Assembly (NCBI GenBank): GCA_944392155.1
Contig: CALXVR010000019.1
Location: 1 to 35,106 of the forward strand
DNA length: 35,106 nucleotides
Source: an uncultured Alphaproteobacteria bacterium
GTDB lineage: Bacteria; Pseudomonadota; Alphaproteobacteria; RF32; CAG-239
Direction: 5' to 3'
Shown here: piece by piece, positions 26,011-32,950 of the stretch
How positions within the stretch are numbered: position 1 is the first letter of the stretch
Layout: every line of letters starts with the position of its first letter
The notes under the pieces: generated by a model
Told to the model about the DNA's origin: nothing
Database searches by the model: none
Seen by the model: the letters and a program-made list of their open reading frames with translations, nothing else
Position numbers and translations under genes: made by a program

Positions 26011-26589
26011 CTATTTTCCAAACCCCAAGTCTTTCAGCCAACCGGAGATTCCCATTGTGCGACTGCCATATCCGACCCAACCGTCAGATAAAACTTCGCA
26101 ACCTTTGCATTGTTTGGTCATATCAGCAATCGTGTTTTGCGCACCGCCACCGCCATGCGTAATAAACGGAACAACCTTTTTGCCGGACAAATCATAGCTT
26201 TCCAAAAAACTGCTGACTTGCGGTGTAATGGTTCCCCACCAGTTTGGCGAGCCTAAGAAGATAACATCATATTGCGCGATATCAGCAACATTTGAAGTCA
26301 ACTTCGGACGATATCCATCCCTAATTTCTTTCTGAGCCTGCAATGTCATTTGACGATATTCTTCCGGATAACTTCCTTCGGTTTTAATCTCAAACAAATC
26401 TCCGCCGACTTTTTCATGGATAGCCTCAGCTACCTCTTTGGTGTTTCCGCTATAAGAATAATAAGCGACCAAAATCTTGGCATTTTCCTTGTTCATATTT
26501 TCGTTCTCCCGCATCTGCGCCATAATCTTATAGCTTGAAAAAACAATAACGGAAAAGACAATAAGACCTAAAAACAAAAACTTATTCAT
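26011..26589 (-). CDS. Membrane-anchored flavodoxin
   Basis: The 192-residue product has an N-terminal hydrophobic segment (FLFLGLIVFSVIVF) acting as an anchor or uncleaved signal, then a flavodoxin domain: ILVAYYSYSGNTKEVAEAI (FMN phosphate loop), VIFLGSPNWWGTITPQV (isoalloxazine loop with Trp) and VVPFITHGGGG. The flavin domain probably faces the periplasm. I choose ATG 26589, served by GGGAGA; an in-frame TTG lies at 26595. It lies between the RR-signal aldo/keto reductase (14-base gap) and larB (no gap). Confidence 0.88.
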   Translation of the reverse strand: MNKFLFLGLIVFSVIVFSSYKIMAQMRENENMNKENAKILVAYYSYSGNTKEVAEAIHEKVGGDLFEIKTEGSYPEEYRQMTLQAQKEIRDGYRPKLTSNVADIAQYDVIFLGSPNWWGTITPQVSSFLESYDLSGKKVVPFITHGGGGAQNTIADMTKQCKGCEVLSDGWVGYGSRTMGISGWLKDLGFGK

Positions 26590-26603
26590 TTTCAATTTCT
26601 CCC

Positions 26604-27842
26604 TTAGGCTTCAAAAGTTTTGGCCACTTCCTTCATCCACTTGCTGATTTCAATATGCTGCGGACAATTCTTTTCACACATTCTGCATCCGATACAAGAA
26701 GATGCCTTGCCATGTGTCTTAATCAGGTTTGCATAATAAACCGCCTGAGCATTAAACGGCTTATCGCCGCGTTCTTGTTTTTCGGCATTATACAAAGCAA
26801 AATAATCTGGAATGGCAATCTTCATCGGACAAGCCTCAACACAATATTTACATGCCGTGCACGGAATGGTAATTTCATCATGCAAAGTCTTAACCGCTGT
26901 TTCCACAACTCTCATCTCTTGCTCGTTTAAGGGCTTAAAGTTTTGCATATAAGAAGTGTTGTCTTCCACTTGTTCCATATTGCTCATACCGCTCAAAACC
27001 ATCATTACACCGTCCAAACTTGCGGCATAACGAATAGCCCAAGAAGCCACCGACATATTAGGCTCAGCATTCTTAAAAATCTTCTCCACCTTAGGCGGAA
27101 CCATAGCCAAACTACCACCCTTAACCGGCTCCATCACAATAACCGGTTTGTTGTATTTTTGCGCAACCTCATAGCATCTTCTGGATTGTATGCTGGCATT
27201 ATCCCAGTCAATATAGTTAATCTGCAACTGTACAAACTCAACTTCCGGATGTTCCTTCAGCACCTCTTCCAACATCTCCGGAGAATCATGGAAAGAAAAG
27301 CCGAAATGCTTAACTTTTCCTTCTTTCTTCTTGTTTTCAACAAACTTAAAGCTGTCATATTTGCGTGCATTGCCGATTGTATTAGCATTAACATTATGCA
27401 CCAGATAATAGTCAAAATAATCCAAACCGGTTTTTTCTAATTGTTTGTTAAAGATTTCTTCTTGGTGCTCTGCGCTCTTGAGCATACCGATAGGCAGCTT
27501 GCTGGCTACGGTAAACTTGTTTCGCGGATGTCTTTCCACCAAGGACTTTCTGAGCGCATTTTCGCTTTCATAACCCATATACATCCAGGCCGTGTCAAAA
27601 TAAGTGAAGCCTCTGTCCAAAAATGTATCAACCATCTTGTTTAGAGTATCATAATCAATGGATGTCTGATCAGCCGGATTCTTAAGCGGCAAACGCATAA
27701 ACCCGAAACCGAGCTTATTTTTGGGGTTAATCTGACTTTTAACGGATTCTGCAACCGCAATCTTGTCCGCAAGAGTCAATTTCGGCAAAGCCGACAAAGC
27801 AAAAGCAGCCAAAGTTGTCATCAAAAACTCTCTCCTGTTCAT
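26604..27842 (-). CDS. Tat-exported aldo/keto reductase with two ferredoxin motifs
   Basis: The 412-residue product starts [19 protein letters not shown], a twin-arginine signal peptide (RR at 3-4). An aldo/keto reductase barrel follows: [36 protein letters not shown] and [11 protein letters not shown]. The C terminus carries [12 protein letters not shown] and [12 protein letters not shown], two [4Fe-4S] motifs. An export signal with Fe-S clusters suits Tat, whose genes lie at the end of this run. GAGAGGAG precedes ATG 27842, and the frame is open to 27860. A MerR-like promoter is just upstream. Substrate unknown. Confidence 0.9.
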   Translation of the reverse strand: MNRREFLMTTLAAFALSALPKLTLADKIAVAESVKSQINPKNKLGFGFMRLPLKNPADQTSIDYDTLNKMVDTFLDRGFTYFDTAWMYMGYESENALRKSLVERHPRNKFTVASKLPIGMLKSAEHQEEIFNKQLEKTGLDYFDYYLVHNVNANTIGNARKYDSFKFVENKKKEGKVKHFGFSFHDSPEMLEEVLKEHPEVEFVQLQINYIDWDNASIQSRRCYEVAQKYNKPVIVMEPVKGGSLAMVPPKVEKIFKNAEPNMSVASWAIRYAASLDGVMMVLSGMSNMEQVEDNTSYMQNFKPLNEQEMRVVETAVKTLHDEITIPCTACKYCVEACPMKIAIPDYFALYNAEKQERGDKPFNAQAVYYANLIKTHGKASSCIGCRMCEKNCPQHIEISKWMKEVAKTFEA

Positions 27843-27876
27843 AGAAAAAACTCCTCTCAAAAACTGATTCGTGCTA

Positions 27877-27907
27877 AGGATAACATTTTGAGCTTACTCT
27901 AGGTCAA
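27877..27907 (-). promoter_or_regulatory. MerR-type promoter with 19-bp spacer
   Basis: On the minus strand TTGACC (27907-27902) and TATCCT (27882-27877) are separated by 19 bases, the over-long spacing used by MerR-family activators. A partial dyad AGAG/GCTC (GAGTAAGCTC on the minus strand, 27899-27890) sits near the middle of the spacer. It would drive the aldo/keto reductase and the genes after it. No merR-like gene is in the window. Confidence 0.55.
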
Positions 27908-27937
27908 GCGTTTTTTTATTATCCTAATCAAAAAATA

Positions 27938-28372
27938 TTACCTTTCCAAAATCTCTGCACGCGCTGCAAAACCACCCTTAGATTCGCTCAAATATTCCAA
28001 ACCGCTTTCCACCTCACCGAGCTCAATAAGACTTTTATCCGGCATCAAACTATGCGTTTTATAAAAAAAGCCAAAATTTCCCCAAGGGGCATAAATAAAC
28101 ATCTTTCCCGCCGTTGCAATCATACCGCGCGGCGCATCTTTTAAGGATATTGGTTTTGGAAATTCACTGATTTTTTCCTCACCCGCAAAATCAATAAATT
28201 CAAACTCCGCCGGCAACATCTGCACAAATTGGTGTGCCGCAGAATTATCCGCCATCTGCACCACAACTTCTTTGCCGCTGTCTAAGGTCAATTTAATTTT
28301 CATCGCTTCCGCACTCCAAGCAAAATCTAAAAAAGAAATAAAAGCTATCAAAAATACCAAAAGTTTTTTCAT
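27938..28372 (-). CDS. Exported cyclophilin-like fold protein
   Basis: The 144-residue product has a cleavable signal peptide (MKKLLVFLIAFISFLDFAWSA) and a domain with MKIKLTLDSGKEVVVQMADN, then APRGMIATAGKMFIYAPWGNFGFFY (given here in two parts: APRGMIATAGK and FIYAPWGNFGFFY), the pattern of the small cyclophilin-like family found next to flavodoxins and aldo/keto reductases. Members are not proven peptidyl-prolyl isomerases. It follows the CMD gene by five bases and is separated from the aldo/keto reductase by 95 bases containing the MerR-type promoter. Confidence 0.82.
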   Translation of the reverse strand: MKKLLVFLIAFISFLDFAWSAEAMKIKLTLDSGKEVVVQMADNSAAHQFVQMLPAEFEFIDFAGEEKISEFPKPISLKDAPRGMIATAGKMFIYAPWGNFGFFYKTHSLMPDKSLIELGEVESGLEYLSESKGGFAARAEILER

Positions 28373-28377
28373 AAAAC

Positions 28378-29226
28378 TTATTCCTCATAGATAGGTTTAT
28401 AATTTTCAATTTCCGTATTCTTAATCATGTTGATTGTCGTCATCGCATTAGGCAAACCGATGTATGGGATTGCTTGAACCATTGCCGCCAAAAGTTTTTC
28501 TTTATCATTTCCGGCTCTCATTGCCCCAACCACATGCGCCTCAATCTGTTTTTCAGCACCCATTGCCGTCAGTATCACCAAAGACAAAAGCTCTCTTTGC
28601 TTAACATCAAGCCCTTTGCGGGTATAAAAATCGCCGAAACAAAAATCCGTTAAGGTGTCAGGCACTACGTTCTTATATTCGGTAGGCAGTTTTGCCATCG
28701 CTTTTTTCACCTCATCGCCATAAAGTTTTTGCTGAATTTCCAAACCCTTAAGATGTCTGTCCTCATCCGTGGTTGTGCCTGTTTTTTCCAACGGCAATTT
28801 AATATTTCTCTCTTTCGCCACCTCATTAAAAACCCCAATGGCGTTCAATGTCTTCGGAAAACCGATAAACGGCGCACATTGATAAATCGCTTCTCTTATT
28901 TCCAAAGGTGTATTCCCCACATTCAACGCCGCATTAATATGCGCTTTAAGTTGAGGCAGCGTCTGCATTGTTGCCAAAGAAACAACCGTAATCATTTCCC
29001 TTTCCTTATGAGTTAAATTGCCCGTAAAAAAGACCTCACCGAAAATATTGCGTTGCAATATCTCCATAAACTCAGGGTCTGTCGGATTCTCTACCCGTTC
29101 TGCCTGAAAAAGAGTCCTAAAAACCTCATCTGCCTTATCCGCACGTGTCATAATTTTTTCCTCCGCTGCCACAAAGTTAACACACCAAAACAAATTCAAA
29201 AATAAAGTAAAAACAAAAATTTTCAT
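28378..29226 (-). CDS. Exported double carboxymuconolactone-decarboxylase-like protein
   Basis: The 282-residue product has a signal peptide (FVFTLFLNLFWCVNFVAA) and two CMD-type helical domains. The first has LTHKEREMITVVSLATMQ and LKAHINAALNVG; the second has VKQRELLSLVILTAMG and IEAHVVGAMRAGN. Neither has the CxxC of AhpD, so peroxidase-type thiol chemistry is unlikely; the substrate is unknown. I start at 29226, where AAGGCGG precedes ATG; another ATG lies at 29241 without a ribosome site. It is divergent from the LysR gene, a likely regulator. Confidence 0.86.
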   Translation of the reverse strand: MKIFVFTLFLNLFWCVNFVAAEEKIMTRADKADEVFRTLFQAERVENPTDPEFMEILQRNIFGEVFFTGNLTHKEREMITVVSLATMQTLPQLKAHINAALNVGNTPLEIREAIYQCAPFIGFPKTLNAIGVFNEVAKERNIKLPLEKTGTTTDEDRHLKGLEIQQKLYGDEVKKAMAKLPTEYKNVVPDTLTDFCFGDFYTRKGLDVKQRELLSLVILTAMGAEKQIEAHVVGAMRAGNDKEKLLAAMVQAIPYIGLPNAMTTINMIKNTEIENYKPIYEE

Positions 29227-29260
29227 CCGCCTTACTCCCATATTTTTTTAACTATTATGG

Positions 29261-29318
29261 TTGACGAGAAGGCGGAAGTCTAATATTGTTTTCTTATAAA
29301 GCCATAAATATTTTTTAT
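29261..29318. promoter_or_regulatory. Divergent lysR/CMD promoter region
   Basis: For lysR, TTGACG (29261-29266) and TATTGT (29284-29289) are 17 bases apart. Between the -10 and the lysR ATG lies an inverted repeat ATAAA-n5-TTTAT (29304-29318), a possible LysR-type operator. Only 103 bases separate the two divergent starts. Confidence 0.4.
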
Positions 29319-29329
29319 AGTGAGGCAAG

Positions 29330-30220
29330 ATGGAGCTAACCCAATTATTACAATTCAAGACCATTGCCGAATGCAAAACCATGACCCTGGCGGCAGAGCG
29401 TTTGCACATCTCCCAACCTGCTTTAAGTATGAGTTTAAAAAAGCTGGAAGAAGAACTTGGCACCCCTCTGTTTGAGCGCAAAAAAAACAACATCAGCTTA
29501 AACAAATCCGGCGAGCTCGCCTTCACTTATGCCTGCGCCATCTTAGGTCAAGCCGAAGAAATGAAAAACGCTTTCCGCCAATATGCCAAAGAAAACAACC
29601 ACCTGAATTTAGGTTTTTGCGACCCCGGACCCATGCGTTTTTCCGCACCGCTTTTACAAAAAAGCAACCATAATCTTTCCATTTCCTCAGAGCTTATTGA
29701 CGATGACAAAACCTTGCTAAACAGCTTGTTAACTAAAAAGTTTGATGCCGTAATATCTCTTGAAAAACTGGAACATTCGGATGTTGAAAGCCTGCCCTTT
29801 GCCAAAGAACAACTAATGTTGTCTCTCCCTAAAGGCGACAAACTTGCCAACAAAACCAGTATCAATTTGCACGACTACCCCAACCGAGAATTTGCCGTTT
29901 ATCGCTCATATTGCGCCTATGAACGAAAGATGCAAAACTTTATGGACTGGCTGATATCCTTACCCAACATAACCATATATACGGATTACTTCATCTTCCG
30001 ACAAATGCTGGAACAAAAAAATGTCCTAAGCTTCACCACACGTCTGGTTCAAACCTATCGCAATGATGGCGAAAGAATCATCATTCCCCTAGAAGATGAT
30101 GGTATCTCGGCAACCTATTGGCTTTCATATAGCAAAGACAACAAAAAACGCCTCAGGTTCATTCTTTCTTGGATGGATGAAAATGCTCTCATGCTTTTAG
30201 GGACAGACCGCAAGCTATAA
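29330..30220 (+). CDS. LysR-family transcriptional regulator
   Basis: The 296-residue product has the standard winged HTH of LysR regulators at the N terminus (MELTQLLQFKTIAECKTMTL, then AERLHISQPALSMSLKKLEE and LGTPLFERKK), followed by a periplasmic-binding-protein-like effector domain. It is transcribed divergently from the CMD-like gene with a 103-base shared control region, the usual layout for a LysR regulator and its target. It may therefore control the CMD/cyclophilin-like/redox block. The effector is unknown. Confidence 0.93.
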   Translation: MELTQLLQFKTIAECKTMTLAAERLHISQPALSMSLKKLEEELGTPLFERKKNNISLNKSGELAFTYACAILGQAEEMKNAFRQYAKENNHLNLGFCDPGPMRFSAPLLQKSNHNLSISSELIDDDKTLLNSLLTKKFDAVISLEKLEHSDVESLPFAKEQLMLSLPKGDKLANKTSINLHDYPNREFAVYRSYCAYERKMQNFMDWLISLPNITIYTDYFIFRQMLEQKNVLSFTTRLVQTYRNDGERIIIPLEDDGISATYWLSYSKDNKKRLRFILSWMDENALMLLGTDRKL

Positions 30221-30302
30221 ATAAAAATTATAAGACCATAACAAAATAATATTAGACGATTGCTTATTTGCGCTCTAAAATCATATAAAAAAAGGAACTG
30301 AC

Positions 30303-31367
30303 ATGCTGAAAATTCTAACCATTCTCTTCATTGTTGTTTTAATTCTATGCGGTCTCGTTTGGCGCGAAATCGGCGCATCACCCTCTGCGGAAGAATTGAA
30401 AAAATACGAACATTTACCTTATTTCAAACATGGCAAATTTCAAAGTCCGCAAAAAATGGTTTATGACTTTGACAATGTCCGCAACGGTCCTGCGAGCTGG
30501 TTTCGTTTTATCAAAAGCTCACCTTTTGCTCCTAAACAATCGCTCCCGATGCAAAAACTTTCTAAAGAGAGTTTTCCAACGCAAACCGAAAATTTCGCTT
30601 TATATTGGCTCGGACATTCTATGGCTTTAATGGACTTTGGCGGCAAAAGAATCATCTTTGACCCTGTTTTTGACAACGCCGCACCTATAGCTTTTATGGT
30701 TCCGCGTTATGGTGCTGCACCGCTAAAACGTAAGGACTTACCTAAAATAGACTTTGTCATCATCACCCACAACCACTATGACCACTTGGAAAGAAAATCC
30801 GTTCAATATCTCAAAGATTCGCATTTCATTGTTCCTTTGGGTGTTGGTACCGCACTTCGCGGTTGGGGTATAAAAGCTGAGAATATAACCGAACTCGGCT
30901 GGGGCGAAAATTTTGAAGCTGACGGAATAAGCATTTTTGCCGAAACAGCCGTACATTACTCAAGCCGAGGCTTTGGCGACCGCAACAAAACTTTATGGAA
31001 CTCTTATGTTCTAAAAAACAAAGACCAAAAAATATTTTGGAGCGGCGACAGCGGCTACGGCAAACATTTTGCAGATATTGGCAATAAATATGGACCTTTT
31101 GACCTTGCGGCTATAGAAATAGATGGCTGGAACACCGGCTGGCCGAACACACATATGTTCCCGCAAGAAGTCATCAAAGCCGCTCAAGAGCTAAAAACAA
31201 AAAAACTTCTGCCTTTGCATTGGGCGGTGTTTGACTTAGCTTTGCATCCTTGGCATGAATCTATTGATATGCTTTTTGCGGAAAATAAGAATACGGATAT
31301 TGAAATCCTGACACCTTTGATGGGCGAAAAACTCACCCCCACCTCTAAAACCTCAAAATGGTGGTAA
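30303..31367 (+). CDS. Metallo-beta-lactamase fold hydrolase, NAPE-PLD/UlaG-like
   Basis: The 354-residue product has an N-terminal TM anchor (ILTILFIVVLILCGLVW) and a metallo-beta-lactamase domain. Key motifs: YWLGHSMALMDFGGKRIIFD before the metal site, THNHYDHLE with H156, H158, D160 and H161, WSGDSGYG with a metal-ligand Asp, and LPLHWAVFD with a late His. The order matches NAPE-PLD-like phosphodiesterases and UlaG-like lactonases. The substrate cannot be read from the sequence. AAAGGA precedes the ATG. A bidirectional terminator follows the stop. Confidence 0.88.
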   Translation: MLKILTILFIVVLILCGLVWREIGASPSAEELKKYEHLPYFKHGKFQSPQKMVYDFDNVRNGPASWFRFIKSSPFAPKQSLPMQKLSKESFPTQTENFALYWLGHSMALMDFGGKRIIFDPVFDNAAPIAFMVPRYGAAPLKRKDLPKIDFVIITHNHYDHLERKSVQYLKDSHFIVPLGVGTALRGWGIKAENITELGWGENFEADGISIFAETAVHYSSRGFGDRNKTLWNSYVLKNKDQKIFWSGDSGYGKHFADIGNKYGPFDLAAIEIDGWNTGWPNTHMFPQEVIKAAQELKTKKLLPLHWAVFDLALHPWHESIDMLFAENKNTDIEILTPLMGEKLTPTSKTSKWW

Positions 31368-31372
31368 AATAT

Positions 31373-31553
31373 ATTAACCAAAAACCCCGCACAAGGCGGG
31401 GCTTTTGATTAATGGCGGAGAGATAGGGATTACTCTGCGCTCCGCTTGAGTTGCACAGGCACTCTTTCGCTTCGCTCACCGGCGTGCTCCCGCCCGCCTT
31501 TCGCTGGTAGTCGAACCCCTCTCCCTAGGGTTCAAATCCCAACCCTCCTCATC
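31373..31553. repeat. 181-bp tandem repeat, copy 1
   Basis: This unit recurs at 31554 with one substitution that I can see (A at 31408, G at 31589). It contains a terminator palindrome (31373-31413), then the antisense last 18-19 bases of tRNA-Ser (TGGCGGAGAGATAGGGATT), then a structured insert with GCGGAG/CTCCGC, and GAACCC/GGGTTC inverted repeats, ending with a T-arm-like GGGTTCAAATCCC on the plus strand. It has no open reading frame. The stretch between the hydrolase gene and tRNA-Ser holds only these repeats. Confidence 0.9.
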
Positions 31554-31734
31554 ATTAACCAAAAACCCCGCACAAGGCGGGGCTTTTGGTTAATGGCGGA
31601 GAGATAGGGATTACTCTGCGCTCCGCTTGAGTTGCACAGGCACTCTTTCGCTTCGCTCACCGGCGTGCTCCCGCCCGCCTTTCGCTGGTAGTCGAACCCC
31701 TCTCCCTAGGGTTCAAATCCCAACCCTCCTCATC
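31554..31734. repeat. 181-bp tandem repeat, copy 2
   Basis: It is the same unit as copy 1, exactly 181 bases downstream and head to tail. The terminator palindrome here has an extended stem (ATTAACCAAAA...TTTTGGTTAAT) because position 31589 is G. Confidence 0.92.
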
Positions 31735-31775
31735 ATTAACCAAAAACCCCGCACAAGGCGGGGCTTTTGGTTAAT
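31735..31775. terminator. Long-stem terminator of tRNA-Ser, also present in both repeats
   Basis: CCCCGC/GCGGGG with loop ACAAG is extended by the flanking ATTAACCAAAA/TTTTGGTTAAT arms. A-runs and T-runs on both sides make it usable in both directions. Equivalent structures lie at 31373-31413 and 31554-31594; the first would also end the hydrolase transcript. Confidence 0.8.
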
Positions 31776-31793
31776 GGCGGAGAGATAGGGATT
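31735..31793. repeat. Partial third repeat copy merging into tRNA-Ser
   Basis: The first 59 bases match the repeat unit (terminator palindrome plus tRNA-Ser 3' end), then the sequence changes from the repeat insert to the genuine tRNA-Ser body at 31794. This copy is therefore probably the source from which the repeats arose. Confidence 0.85.
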
Positions 31794-31866
31794 CGAACCC
31801 TAGGTACACCGATAGGCGTACAATTGATTTCGAGTCAACCGCATTCGACCACTCTGCCATCTCTCC
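31775..31866 (-). tRNA. tRNA-Ser(CGA)
   Basis: The minus strand gives a 92-base class II tRNA. The acceptor GGAGAGA pairs with TCTCTCC, with discriminator G and encoded CCA. The D-arm has GGCAGAGTGGTCGAA, the anticodon arm TTGA-CTCGAAA-TCAA gives anticodon CGA, a long variable arm has GTACGCC/GGTGTAC, and the T-arm is TAGGGTTCGAATCCCTA. It reads serine codon TCG. Confidence 0.96.
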
Positions 31867-31881
31867 ACAGCTGACTACACT

Positions 31882-31910
31882 TTAATAAAAGCAATTCTGA
31901 TATTTTGCAA
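31882..31910 (-). promoter_or_regulatory. Putative promoter of tRNA-Ser
   Basis: On the minus strand TTGCAA (31910-31905) and TATTAA (31887-31882) are 17 bases apart, ending about 15 bases before the tRNA 5' end. Confidence 0.5.
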
Positions 31911-31935
31911 GCCAAATTTTACAAAAAAGAACCGT

Positions 31936-32535
31936 TTATTTGAAAACCCAAACCCGTTCTTCTAAAGGCAAATAAGTTTTTTCGCCGGCTGCTGTTTCAA
32001 TACTTCCCAGCGGCATTTGCGCCCTCAACCGCCAACTTTTCGGCAAATTCCAAATCTCGTGAACCTTCTCATCAATCAGCGGATTATAATGTTGCAAACT
32101 CGCTCCGACATTTTGCTCCGCCAAAGCTGTCCAAACCATATATTGCAACATTCCGTTGGCCTGCTCAGCCCAAATCGGAAAATTCTCGGCATATAACGGA
32201 TATTTCTTTTGCAAACTTTCCGTTACTTCATCATCAATAAAATACAAAACCGTCGCAAAACCGGCAGCAAAAGAGTTTATCTTTTCTTCGGTCTTGGCAA
32301 AAGCCTCCGCCGGAACTTTTTCGCGCAAACACTCCTTAACCACATTCCACAAACGCTGATTCTGTTCGCCAAACAATATCACCACACGCCCCGATTGCGA
32401 GTTAAAAGCTGTCGGACAATGCTTAACCATATTTTGCACCAAGCTGACAATTTCATCTTCCACCAAAACTTTTTCTTGTCCCAAAGCATAAATTGAGCGG
32501 CGTTTTTCCGCTAATTTCAAAAATCCGTCTTTCAT
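31936..32535 (-). CDS. Nitroreductase-family protein (Frm2/HBN1-like)
   Basis: The 199-residue product fits the nitroreductase fold in its short, fungal Frm2/HBN1-like branch: LAEKRRSIYALG (FMN-binding arginines), HCPTAFNSQSGRVVILFG, then WAEQANGMLQYMVWTALAEQ and VGASLQHYNPLID. Homologues reduce nitro compounds or respond to lipids; the physiological substrate here is unknown. A strong GAGGAGG ribosome site precedes the ATG. It follows the ASCH-domain gene by 22 bases in the same direction. Confidence 0.9.
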   Translation of the reverse strand: MKDGFLKLAEKRRSIYALGQEKVLVEDEIVSLVQNMVKHCPTAFNSQSGRVVILFGEQNQRLWNVVKECLREKVPAEAFAKTEEKINSFAAGFATVLYFIDDEVTESLQKKYPLYAENFPIWAEQANGMLQYMVWTALAEQNVGASLQHYNPLIDEKVHEIWNLPKSWRLRAQMPLGSIETAAGEKTYLPLEERVWVFK

Positions 32536-32557
32536 CTAGCCCTCCTCAAATTCATCT

Positions 32558-32938
32558 TTACAAGGATAAATATTTCTCTTCCCGCATCTTTTCAAGCAAT
32601 TCGGAAGACATATTTTTAACAAACAATCCCACCAGATTAAACTTACTGACCATTTCTGCCGGATACAAACGCTCAAACCTCAGCATCAATTCATCTTTGC
32701 TGTCATAACCCAAGAGCTCAGGTGTAAGATAATCCACCATATCTTCAAAATTTTCAAATATTGCCATGCCTCGAAGTTGGGTCAACAATTTTTCCTGTGT
32801 CATAGAATTAACAAACTCAATCATATCCCCGATTTTAAGCTGTTGACGTTTCTTGTCGAACAATCTTACATCAACATATCTTTCACTGTTTTTCATTTTG
32901 TTAAATGAAATATAGTTAGATTGCATGGTATATTTCAT
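32558..32938 (-). CDS. ASCH/PUA-like domain protein
   Basis: The 126-residue product matches the small ASCH (PUA-like) family: ERYVDVRLFDKKRQQLKIGD followed by MIEFVN, and the FENFEDMVDYLTPELLGYDS then LYPAEMVSKFNLVGLFV pattern. These proteins are thought to bind RNA or nucleotides. The start at 32938 has a GGGGGA ribosome site. It lies 12 bases after the dGTPase gene and 22 before the nitroreductase gene, so all three may be co-transcribed. Confidence 0.78.
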   Translation of the reverse strand: MKYTMQSNYISFNKMKNSERYVDVRLFDKKRQQLKIGDMIEFVNSMTQEKLLTQLRGMAIFENFEDMVDYLTPELLGYDSKDELMLRFERLYPAEMVSKFNLVGLFVKNMSSELLEKMREEKYLSL

Positions 32939-32950
32939 AAAACATCCCCC

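Noticed and set aside
31373..31793. CRISPR array or integron-like array
   Set aside because: The unit is 181 bases with no alternating short repeats and unique spacers, and there are no cas or integrase genes; copies are near-identical over their full length.
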